This document shows positions 1 to 7,600 of a stretch of 8,950 nt of DNA, piece by piece (the first letter of the stretch is position 1; each line of letters begins with the position of its first letter). The position numbers and the translations under genes were made by a program. The stretch is from Clostridiales bacterium UBA4080 (lineage in GTDB: Bacteria; Bacillota; Clostridia; Lachnospirales; Vallitaleaceae). Below the pieces are notes generated by a model. The model was not told the DNA's origin, searched no databases, and saw nothing but the letters and a program-made list of their open reading frames with translations. The DNA lies in contig DFYO01000018.1 of assembly GCA_002381865.1 (NCBI GenBank), positions 1 through 8,950 on the forward strand, in the 5' to 3' direction.

Positions 1-62
1 CGGTCGTATTGATGTCAAGGGTTGAGAAATAAGAGTATAAAAGTGCTTGATATAAAGAGATT

Positions 63-113
63 TCCGTGATTTTGAACCATATTCAAGCTGGGTTCAAGGT
101 CACGGATTTTTTA
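63..113 (+). terminator. Intrinsic terminator of an upstream transcription unit
   Basis: TCCGTGA (63-69) pairs with TCACGGA (100-106). Two T-G wobbles (70-71 with 98-99) lead into TTGAACC (72-78) pairing with GGTTCAA (91-97). This makes a continuous stem of 16 pairs around a 12-base loop, followed by a run of six T from 107. This is a classic rho-independent terminator on the + strand. It implies that a gene ends just left of it and insulates the operon from read-through. Confidence 0.88.
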
Positions 114-162
114 TTGTAAGAACATATCTAAAAACAAAAAAACACAAGGTTGTGTGGACATT

Positions 163-250
163 ATTACTTTTTGGCAACTGAGTTGACGAAATTACTGTCA
201 AAAAGGTGGCGAGTGGATAGAATTACTGCAAAAATGGGGTTGAGTTGTCT
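163..250. repeat. Three degenerate ~30-bp tandem repeats, possible IS21-like element end
   Basis: ATTACT occurs at 163-168, 191-196 and 222-227, spaced 28 and 31 bases. Each copy is followed by a similar layout: a run of T or A containing a CAAAAA- or TTTTTGGCAA-like core, then a G-rich segment, then GAGT(T/G). The copies are too diverged for a simple satellite and look like repeated protein-binding sites. Insertion sequences of the IS21 family carry such multiple repeats at their ends, and a TG dinucleotide with TGTGTGGACA starts just left at 151. No transposase gene lies beside the block, so it would be a solo or decayed end. The repeat is seen; the IS assignment is a weak inference. Confidence 0.4.
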
Positions 251-256
251 GAAATG

Positions 257-272
257 TTGAAATATATTTCAA
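257..272. promoter_or_regulatory. Perfect 16-bp palindrome, candidate operator
   Basis: TTGAAATATATTTCAA is identical to its reverse complement. Perfect dyads of this size ahead of a gene for a small helix-turn-helix protein are often binding sites for that protein. A weak promoter-like pair (TTGAGT at 240-245, TATATT at 263-268, 17-bp spacer) would place its -10 box inside the palindrome, so binding could block it. The palindrome is seen; the operator role is inference, because AT-rich dyads also arise by chance. Confidence 0.4.
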
Positions 273-306
273 TATGATAAATCAGAAATCCTTTATTGAA
301 GTTTAA

Positions 307-328
307 TGAGTTTTTATTGAAAAACTCA
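307..328. repeat. Inverted repeat with 9-bp arms just upstream of the operon promoter
   Basis: TGAGTTTTT (307-315) and AAAAACTCA (320-328) are exact reverse complements around ATTG. No T-run follows on either strand, so it is a poor terminator. It ends 24 bases before the -35 box, and its centre is 53 bp (about five helical turns) from the centre of the palindrome at 257-272. This makes it a possible upstream operator or activator site for the HTH protein. Function is inferred only from position. Confidence 0.4.
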
Positions 329-352
329 CTCAGTAATTATAAACCAAATATG

Positions 353-382
353 TTGACAAAATCATCTTATTTATGCCATAAT
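353..382 (+). promoter_or_regulatory. Sigma-A type promoter of the restriction-modification operon
   Basis: A perfect -35 box TTGACA (353-358) is followed after an 18-bp spacer by CATAAT (377-382), five of six matches to the -10 consensus. TG at 374-375 gives an extended -10. Transcription would begin near 389-392, about 30 bases before the first start codon at 424, leaving a short leader that contains the GGAGG ribosome site. This is the only strong promoter I see ahead of the operon. With the overlapping genes downstream it probably drives all four. Confidence 0.8.
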
Positions 383-410
383 ATTAAATAGATTTGTTAA
401 TTTACAGAAC

Positions 411-415
411 GGAGG
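411..415 (+). promoter_or_regulatory. Ribosome binding site fixing the start of the HTH gene
   Basis: GGAGG lies 8 bases before ATG 424. The frame is open from an earlier TTG at 394, but that codon has no ribosome site and would place this GGAGG inside the coding region. ATG 424 is therefore the supported start. Confidence 0.8.
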
Positions 416-423
416 ACGGTTAT

Positions 424-648
424 ATGATAAAAAACAATATTGAAAAAGATATTAAAATAAAATGTGTTGAAGCTGATACAACACAAGCTGCTTTGGCTGA
501 AAAAATAGGAAAAACCGTACAGTATGTAAATCGTATCGTAAAGAAAGATGATGGTGTTGTAAATAAAACTTTTATTCAAATGATGGAAGGATTAGGTTAT
601 GACATTAGACTTATCTACGAAAAAAGGGAGGAAAATGACAATGAATAA
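424..648 (+). CDS. Small helix-turn-helix protein, putative controller of the operon
   Basis: This 74-residue protein is little more than a DNA-binding fold. The helix-turn-helix spans about residues 20-38 (TQAALAEKIGKTVQYVNRIV), where QAALAEKIG is the first helix of an XRE/Cro-like motif and VQYVNRIV is the recognition helix. A short hydrophobic segment follows (FIQMMEGLGYDIRLIYEK), probably a dimer surface. It is acidic at the C-terminus (EENDNE) and has no membrane segment or enzyme motif. It is the first gene after the promoter, and its last 8 bases overlap hsdM, so its translation probably feeds into hsdM. By analogy with controller proteins of type II systems, it may bind the dyads upstream (257-272, 307-328) and tune or delay expression. 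That role is inference; the HTH call is solid. Similar small HTH genes ahead of hsdM occur in clostridial type I loci to my recollection. Confidence 0.85.
   Translation: MIKNNIEKDIKIKCVEADTTQAALAEKIGKTVQYVNRIVKKDDGVVNKTFIQMMEGLGYDIRLIYEKREENDNE
626..631 (+). promoter_or_regulatory. Ribosome binding site fixing the start of hsdM
   Basis: GGGAGG ends 9 bases before ATG 641, an ideal distance. The in-frame ATG at 635 is only 3 bases away, and the ATG at 599 lies upstream of this site, deep inside the HTH gene. The site is within the 3' end of the HTH gene, consistent with translational coupling. Confidence 0.8.
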
Positions 649-3397
649 GCAGCAACTTGCAGCTACAATATGGGAATCCGCAAATCAAATGAGGTCAAAA
701 ATTGAGGCTAATGAATATAAGGATTTTATTCTTGGCTTTATATTTTATAAATTTTTATCAGAAAAAGAGGTTGCATTATTTAGAAAAGAAAATTTAACTG
801 ATGCTGATATTGAAAAAGTAAATGAAGAGGATGTTAAGTATGCAACTCATGTAAGAGAGAAGTTGGGGTATTTTATTGCATATGAAAATCTTTTTTCAAC
901 CTGGCTTAAAAAAGGTAATGATTTTGATATATCGAATGTAAGGGATGCATTATCTGCTTTTGATCGTAACATTGATGATGTATATAAAAAAGTGTTTGAG
1001 AAAATTTTCAACACATTGCAGACAGGTTTATCTAAGCTTGGAGAAACAGCTCAGGCACAAACAAAAGCTGTAAAAAGCCTTCTTAAACTGATAAAGAAAA
1101 TTCCTATGGATGGAAAGCAAGATTATGATGTTCTGGGTTTTATTTACGAATATTTAATTAGTATGTTTGCTGCTAATGCAGGTAAAAAGGCAGGAGAATT
1201 CTATACTCCACATGAAGTTTCTGTTCTCATGTCAGAAATTATTGCGGAACATTTGAAAAATAGAAAGCAAATTAAGATATATGATCCTACATCTGGGTCG
1301 GGTTCGTTGTTAATCAATATTGGTGACTCTGTTGCAAAATTTATTGAAGGAGAAAACAAGATAGATTATTACGCACAGGAACTCAAAGAAAATACATATA
1401 ACCTTACAAGAATGAACTTGGTTATGCGCGGCATCAGTCCTGCAAATATTAATGTAAGAAATGGCGATACATTAGAGGACGATTGGCCATTCTTTGAGGA
1501 TACCGACAAGGATAAAACATACAAATTGATAAGAGTAGATGCCGTGGTTTCTAATCCACCTTACTCACAAAAATGGGATCCATCTGATAAAGAATTTGAC
1601 CCAAGATATAAGAACTATGGTGTAGCACCAAAGAGCAAAGCAGATTATGCATTTTTATTGCATGATCTATATCACCTTGAAGATGATGGAATAATGACAA
1701 TTGTTCTTCCGCATGGTGTGCTTTTTAGGGGTGGAGAAGAAGGTAAAATTAGAGAGAATCTCATAGAAAAGAATAACATAGATACCATTATCGGTTTACC
1801 ATCAAATATTTTCTTTGGTACGAGTATTCCTACTATCGTCATGGTTCTTAAAAGAAATCGCCCTACTTCAGAAGTATTGATTATAGATGCATCAAAAGGG
1901 TTTGAGAAAGCCGGAAAGAATAACAAACTGAGAGCCTGCGACATTAAAAAAATTGCTGACACTATTAAGAGCAGAGAATCCATAGAAAAGTATTCTGCTC
2001 TTGTTACAAAGAAAACTATCAGAGAAAATGATTATAACCTTAATATTCCTCGCTATGTTAATTCTTTAGAACCTGCAGAAAGTTGGGATATTCATGCGAC
2101 AATGTTTGGTGGAATTCCTGTAAAGGAAGTGGCACAATTACATGAGTATTGGAATGCTTTCCCCGGCCTTCAAGATGCTGTTTTTGAGAAGATTTCTACT
2201 GAATATTTGGCTGTAAAATGTGAGGATATTAAAGCTGCTATCGCCTCCCATGAATCATTGGAAAATTACAAGACTGTTTTTGCTAATGTATTTAGTGATT
2301 TTTATGAAAAACTAAAAAATGATTTGATTGAAGGAATTCTTGATGTATCTGCTGAGAATGAGAAAGAAAAGGTAAGCAAGGATATTTTCACAAGAATAGA
2401 AAATGTAAAACTTGCTGACAAGTATAAAGCATATCAGATACTTTCGGATAATTGGGATGTGATTTCTACAGATTTGGAAATGATTCAGTCAGAAGGCTTT
2501 GAGGTTATCAATCAAGTGGATCCCAACATGGTTATAAAAAAGAAAGAAGCCAACGATGACGAGGTTCCAGAGATACAAGATGGGTGGAAGGGTCATATAC
2601 TACCCTTTGATTTAGTTCAGAGAGAGATTCTTACAGAAGACTTAGAAGAAATTCAGGCAATAGAGAAAAGATTAACTGAAATCACTTCTTTGTATGCTGA
2701 AATCATTGATTCACTTGACGCTGAAGAAAGAGAAAGCAGTGTGTTGAATGACACTAATGATGCTTTTGTAGCAAAAGAAGTTAAGAGTTTTGTTGCAGAC
2801 GCTCTTAGCGATGTGGAAAATGATGAAATCAAAGCATTAAGAGAATATCTAAGGCTTTCAAAGAAAAAAGAAAAGATAGATTATATAAATAAATGTGATA
2901 AAGTTTCGTGGGATTTAATGGAGCAAGGTACTGATGGAACATATAAGAAAGTCTCTGTTACTAGTAGAATAAGCGAATTACAAAGAATGTATGAATTCCC
3001 GGAAGGTTCTTTTGAACAGAAAGTGATGACCGTATTATCTCTTATGGAAGAAGAAAGCCAGGCTAAAAAAGATCTAAAACAGAAATCAGAAGCACTCCAT
3101 ATTAAGACCAAAGAAACTATTGAAAATCTGGATGAGGACGAATCCTTGCGTTTATTGGAATTAAAATGGATAAAGCCATTAGTAGATTCTCTTTTCGATA
3201 TTCCAGATGAAATCATTGGGGAACTGATTAACAAAGTAATTCATCTACACGATAAATATTGCACTACGTTTTCTGATATTGAAAATCAAATTGAAAACAC
3301 AAGTAAACTATTATCAAGTATGATTGATGAACTTGTTGGTAGTGATTCTGACATCGAAGGATTAACAGAATTAAAGAAGATTTTGGGGGTACAGTGA
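641..3397 (+). CDS. hsdM: Type I restriction enzyme modification subunit HsdM, long form
   Basis: This is the N6-adenine methyltransferase subunit. With HsdS it transfers a methyl group from S-adenosylmethionine to adenines in the target site, and it is also required for restriction. In the 918-residue product, the N-terminal helical domain (QLAATIWESANQMRSKIEAN onward) is the HsdM_N type. GEFYTPHEV is at 185-193, SAM-binding motif I (DPTSGSGSL) at 215-223 and catalytic motif IV (NPPY) at 305-308, followed by SQKW as in type IC-like enzymes. NLNIPRYV near 466-473 marks the usual end of family members, which are around 500 residues. The remaining ~440 residues are an extension. It has an MFGGIPVKEVAQLHEYWNAF block near 487, VDPNMV (626-631), GWKGHILPF (648-656) and two charged, heptad-like helical stretches suggesting coiled coils. 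The extension is in frame and uninterrupted, so it is real and not a frameshift. Start ATG 641 is chosen from the GGGAGG site. It overlaps the HTH gene by 8 bases and hsdS by 1. Confidence 0.95.
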   Translation: MNKQQLAATIWESANQMRSKIEANEYKDFILGFIFYKFLSEKEVALFRKENLTDADIEKVNEEDVKYATHVREKLGYFIAYENLFSTWLKKGNDFDISNVRDALSAFDRNIDDVYKKVFEKIFNTLQTGLSKLGETAQAQTKAVKSLLKLIKKIPMDGKQDYDVLGFIYEYLISMFAANAGKKAGEFYTPHEVSVLMSEIIAEHLKNRKQIKIYDPTSGSGSLLINIGDSVAKFIEGENKIDYYAQELKENTYNLTRMNLVMRGISPANINVRNGDTLEDDWPFFEDTDKDKTYKLIRVDAVVSNPPYSQKWDPSDKEFDPRYKNYGVAPKSKADYAFLLHDLYHLEDDGIMTIVLPHGVLFRGGEEGKIRENLIEKNNIDTIIGLPSNIFFGTSIPTIVMVLKRNRPTSEVLIIDASKGFEKAGKNNKLRACDIKKIADTIKSRESIEKYSALVTKKTIRENDYNLNIPRYVNSLEPAESWDIHATMFGGIPVKEVAQLHEYWNAFPGLQDAVFEKISTEYLAVKCEDIKAAIASHESLENYKTVFANVFSDFYEKLKNDLIEGILDVSAENEKEKVSKDIFTRIENVKLADKYKAYQILSDNWDVISTDLEMIQSEGFEVINQVDPNMVIKKKEANDDEVPEIQDGWKGHILPFDLVQREILTEDLEEIQAIEKRLTEITSLYAEIIDSLDAEERESSVLNDTNDAFVAKEVKSFVADALSDVENDEIKALREYLRLSKKKEKIDYINKCDKVSWDLMEQGTDGTYKKVSVTSRISELQRMYEFPEGSFEQKVMTVLSLMEEESQAKKDLKQKSEALHIKTKETIENLDEDESLRLLELKWIKPLVDSLFDIPDEIIGELINKVIHLHDKYCTTFSDIENQIENTSKLLSSMIDELVGSDSDIEGLTELKKILGVQ

Positions 3398-4662
3398 TGC
3401 ATAAAAAAAGAAAAAGACCTGAAATCAGATTCGCTGGACATGAAACTGAGTGGATTGAGAAAAAGTTTGATGACACATTCGATATGCTTTCTAATAATAC
3501 ATTATCTAGAGATGCTTTAAACTATGATGGTGGTGTGGCAAAAAACGTTCATTACGGTGATGTATTAGTCAAGTTTGGAGAGTATCTTGATGTTAATCGT
3601 GAGCAGCTCCCTTATATCAATGATGCTACGGTTGCACAGAAGTTCTTTAAATCGTACTTGAAAGATGGAGATATTGTTATTGCAGATACTGCTGAAGACG
3701 AGTCGGTAGGAAAATGTACGGAAGTAGTTGGTGTTGGTGGTACTCCGATTATTTCAGGATTGCATACAATCCCTTGCCGCCCAAAACAAAAATATGCACC
3801 AAAGTATATGGGGTATTATTTGAATTCAAATGCTTATCACGATAGGTTATTACCTCTAATGCAGGGCGTTAAAGTTACCTCAATTTCAAAAACAGGAATA
3901 AAAGAGACCGATGTTATTCTTTCAGACGAATTTGAAGAGCAAGCAAAAATAGGAGAATTTTTATCCTCTTTAGATGATATGATAGCTTCAGAGGTGTCTA
4001 AGTATAAAAAGCTCATAATTGTAAAAATGTCCTTGATGGATAAAATGTTTCCCAAGAATGGTAGCAATGTGCCAGAGGTTAGGTTTAATGGATTTGCAAA
4101 CCCTTGGAAACAATGTACGGTTGGAGAGATTCTTGTAGAGCGTAATGAACAATTACCAAAAAGCAATGAATACCCACTTATGGCTTTTGTAGCAAATGAA
4201 GGGGTTGCCCCGAAAGGTGATAGATACGATAGAAGTTTTCTTGTAAATGACAATGAAAATAAAGCGTACAAGAGAACAGAATTTGGAGATTTTATTTATA
4301 GTTCAAATAATCTCGAAACAGGATCTATTGGGCTTAACAAGTATGGAAAAGCCTCGCTTTCACCGGTTTATAGCATTTTTGAACCAACAGAAAACACAGA
4401 TTCGGATTTCATCGGTAGAATGCTTATTAGAAAAGAATTTATAAATGAAATGGTTAAATGGAGACAAGGTGTTGTTTATGGTCAGTGGCGTATCCACGAA
4501 TCAGATTTTCTAAAAATTAATGTCTTTGTTCCTAAGATAGAAGAGCAGAGAAAAATCGGAAATTTTCTTGATAGCTTAGATAACCTTATCACCTTTCATC
4601 AGTGCAGGCTTGAAAAATTAAGAAATATTAAATCTTCTTGTATGGATAAGATGTTTGTTTAG
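3397..4662 (+). CDS. hsdS: Type I restriction enzyme specificity subunit HsdS
   Basis: This subunit reads the DNA target and holds the complex together. The 421-residue protein has the two-half architecture of the family. TRD1 spans about 8-178 and begins PEIRFAGHETEW. The first conserved helical region is about 180-217 (EEQAKIGEF to MDKMFP). TRD2 runs from about 226 (PEVRFNGFANPW) to 380. The second helical region is 382-421 (EEQRKIGNF to MDKMFV). The matching openings and endings of the two halves show an ancient duplication. The target domains themselves are unlike each other, so the recognised site is bipartite and asymmetric; its sequence cannot be read from here. The length is normal and intact. 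The start codon shares the A of the hsdM stop (TGATG), with GGGGG at 3385-3389 as a weak ribosome site, so translation is probably coupled. A GTG one codon earlier (3394) is possible. Confidence 0.95.
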   Translation: MHKKRKRPEIRFAGHETEWIEKKFDDTFDMLSNNTLSRDALNYDGGVAKNVHYGDVLVKFGEYLDVNREQLPYINDATVAQKFFKSYLKDGDIVIADTAEDESVGKCTEVVGVGGTPIISGLHTIPCRPKQKYAPKYMGYYLNSNAYHDRLLPLMQGVKVTSISKTGIKETDVILSDEFEEQAKIGEFLSSLDDMIASEVSKYKKLIIVKMSLMDKMFPKNGSNVPEVRFNGFANPWKQCTVGEILVERNEQLPKSNEYPLMAFVANEGVAPKGDRYDRSFLVNDNENKAYKRTEFGDFIYSSNNLETGSIGLNKYGKASLSPVYSIFEPTENTDSDFIGRMLIRKEFINEMVKWRQGVVYGQWRIHESDFLKINVFVPKIEEQRKIGNFLDSLDNLITFHQCRLEKLRNIKSSCMDKMFV

Positions 4663-4666
4663 GAGG
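4661..4666 (+). promoter_or_regulatory. Ribosome binding site indicating a TTG start for hsdR
   Basis: AGGAGG spans the end of the hsdS stop codon. The in-frame GTG at 4666 overlaps this site and cannot use it. The in-frame TTG at 4675 lies 8 bases after it, the usual spacing. This favours TTG 4675 by position alone. Confidence 0.7.
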
Positions 4667-4674
4667 TGGGGAAA

Positions 4675-7600
4675 TTGTATTTTGATAAAGAAACGGATTT
4701 TGAAGAGGCTGTCATAAAAGCCTTGATAGAATGTGGTTGGGAGTCAGAAGTAATTCGACATCCTTCAGAAAAAGATTTAATAAAGAACTGGGCTGATATT
4801 TTGTTTAACAACAACCGTCAAAGGGATCGTTTGAATGAATGCCCATTGACAGATGGAGAAATGCAGCAGATTATGGAGCAGGTTAAACTACTGCAATCTC
4901 CTATCAAATTAAACAGCTTTATAAACGGAAAAAGTGTATCTATTAAACGAGACAACCCAGATGATAAAGAGCATTTTGGTAAAGAGGTTAGCTTAAAAAT
5001 ATATGACCGGCAAGAAATAGCATATGGTGAAAGTCGATATCAAATAGTGCAGCAGCCTCATTTCCCTACCAAATCCCCGATTCTAAATAATAGGCGTGGA
5101 GATTTAATGCTTTTGATAAACGGTATGCCAGTTATTCATATTGAATTAAAGAAAAGTGGGATACCCGTTAGTGAAGCTTATAATCAGATTGAGAAATATT
5201 CTCATGAGGGTGTTTTTCGAGGCTTGTTTTCGTTAATACAGGTATTTGTTGCTATGCAACCAGAAGAAACCGTGTACTTTGCAAATCCGGGCGAAGGAAT
5301 GAAGTTTAACAAGGTGTTTTATTTTCATTGGGCTAATTTTAATAATCAGCCTATCAATAAATGGGATGAAGTGGTTGCGAAATTACTAAACATTCCTATG
5401 GCTCATATGCTTATTGGTTTTTATACTATTGCAGATACTGACGAAGGCGTATTAAAAGTAATGAGAAGTTATCAGTATTACGCAGCAATTGGTATAGCTG
5501 ATAAGGTGGCGAAAAAGAATTGGAAGGATAACAACCAATTAGGCGGTCATGTGTGGCATACGACTGGCTCAGGAAAAACAATGACTAGTTTTAAATCTGC
5601 ACAGTTAATTGCAAGTTCACACGATGCAGATAAGGTCATATTTTTGGTAGATAGAAAGGAATTAGGTATACAATCATTAAAGGAATATAGGTCCTTTGCA
5701 AATGAAAGCGAAGCGGTGCAAGCTACAGAAAATACCGATATCCTTATTTCAAAGCTTAAGAGTGATGATTTGGATAATACTCTAATAGTAACTTCCATTC
5801 AAAAACTAAGTAACATCTCTGAAGATGCTCAGGGATTAAATGAAGCTGATTTGAAAATAATCAAAACAAAGCGAATTGCAATTATTATAGACGAATGTCA
5901 TCGTTCCACTTTTGGCGAAATGTTAACTACTATTAAAAATACATTTAAACATTCAATAATTTTTGGATTTACAGGTACACCTATACAGGATGTAAATATA
6001 AAGAAGGATAGTACAACTCCGACAATATTTGGTGATGAAATACATCGTTATACATTAGCAGATGGCATTAGAGATAAGAATGTTTTAGGTTTTGATCCAT
6101 ACATGGTAAAAATCTTTGATGACTCAGATTTGAGACAAGCTGTTGCTCTTCATAAGGCTAAGGCAGCTACAGTGGAAGAAGTAATGGGTGACCCTCAAAA
6201 AGAAAAGATGTTCTACAAGTACATGGATTCATCACAAGTCAAAATGTATGGAGAACAAGTTGATGGAAAATGGGTTGCAGGGATTGAAGATTTCATACCA
6301 AATGAGCAATATCAAACTGCTGAATACAGGAATGGCGTAATATCAGATATTAAGAAAAAATGGACTATTTATAGCCGAGGCAGAAAGTTCCATGCGATTT
6401 TTGCCACAAGCAGTATTCCAGAGGCTGTTGCGTATTATCGATTAATGAAAGCAGAAATGCCTAATTTATCTATTGCGGCCATGTTTGATCCAAGCATTGA
6501 TAATGAAGGTGGTGGCTCTTTAGAAAAAGAGGACGGGATTGTAGAAATGCTTGAAGACTACAACAATAGGTTTTCACAGACTTTTACTATCCCGTCATAT
6601 GATAAATTCAGAAAAGATGTTAGCTTAAGATTGGCTCACAAAAAGCCTTATGAACGTATTACGCAGGACGAACAAATTGATATTCTTATTGTTGTGAATC
6701 AGATGCTTACGGGATTCGATTCTAAATGGGTTAACACCTTATATTTAGATAAGGTAATGGAATACGAAAATCTTATTCAGGCATTTTCAAGAACCAATCG
6801 ATTATTTAATATTGCAGAAAAGCCTTTTGGCATTATCAAGTATTACAGACGCCCTAATACTATGGAGAAAAATATAGAGGCAGCAGTAAAAGCATATTCA
6901 GGAGACATCCCAACAGGTCTATTTGTAGATAAATTGCCAAACAACCTGAGACAGATGAATTCTTTATTTGATGAAATAGAGGCTTTATTTAAAAACGCAG
7001 GGATTATCGATTTTGAAAGACTACCAGATGAATCCTCTGTAAAAGCTAAATTTGCAAAACAATTTAAACAGTTTTCTACACATTTAGAGGCAGCAACAAT
7101 ACAAGGCTTTACTTGGAGTCAAAATACATATACGGATGAAAACGGTTCAAGCATTGTAATGCATTTAGATGAAATGACATACCTCATTCTTCTTGCTAGA
7201 TATAAAGAACTAGCTAAAGGTGGAGGAGGTGGACGTGGTGGAGATGTTCCATACGAAATTGACACACATATTACGGAATACGATACTGAAAAGATTGATG
7301 CAGACTATATGAACTCTCGATTTGAAAAATTCATGAAGTTGATACAAAGTGAATATGATGCGGAATCTTTGGAGAAGACACTAAAAGAACTGCATAAGTC
7401 ATTCTCTATGCTATCTCAAGAAGAACAAAAGTATGCCAACATTTTCATTCACGATATTCAAGCAGGAAATATTCACATCAGTCCGGGTAAATCGTTTAGA
7501 GATTACATCTCTGAAATGATGAAAAATGCGGAAGATCTTAGAATTAAGCATGTTATTAAAAGACTTGGTTGCAATGAAAGACTCCTTCGTGAATTGCTAG

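Larger units (their letters stand above)
1..423. other. Upstream intergenic region without a supported gene
   Basis: No frame here gives a convincing protein. The first bases could be the tail of an upstream gene: one frame reads GRIDVKG and stops at base 25, another stops at base 32. Both are too short to identify or to choose between. The rest holds a terminator, degenerate repeats, two inverted repeats and the operon promoter, listed separately. A smaller inverted repeat, ACACAA-GG-TTGTGT, lies at 142-155 without a clear role. The mix of a foreign-looking repeat block and a self-contained promoter fits a defence cassette inserted next to mobile-element remains, which is inference. Confidence 0.6.

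Noticed and set aside
1..32. Tail of an upstream gene (GRIDVKG stop at 25, or another frame ending at 32)
   Set aside because: Both readings are under ten codons, so neither frame nor identity can be decided. Only the terminator at 63-113 argues that some gene ends here.
240..268. Second promoter TTGAGT-17-TATATT
   Set aside because: Only four of six -35 bases match, and it would give a long leader. The promoter at 353-382 is far better, so this one is mentioned only with the palindrome.
599..640. Longer hsdM starting at ATG 599 or ATG 635
   Set aside because: ATG 599 lies upstream of the GGGAGG site and deep in the HTH gene, and ATG 635 is only 3 bases from the site. ATG 641 has ideal spacing and the protein family begins there.
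1672..1983. Antisense open frame inside hsdM
   Set aside because: It is wholly opposite the SAM-methyltransferase core, has no ribosome site and has low-complexity hydrophobic wording typical of antisense translation of AT-rich genes.
3837..4271. 144-codon antisense open frame inside hsdS
   Set aside because: It is opposite intact hsdS coding sequence, without a promoter, ribosome site or recognisable motif.
7219..7245. Gly-codon repeat in hsdR as a possible slippage or phase-variation tract
   Set aside because: The codons are mixed (GGT/GGA/CGT) with no long unit repeat, and a glycine-rich linker followed by an IDT-containing segment is usual here in HsdR proteins.
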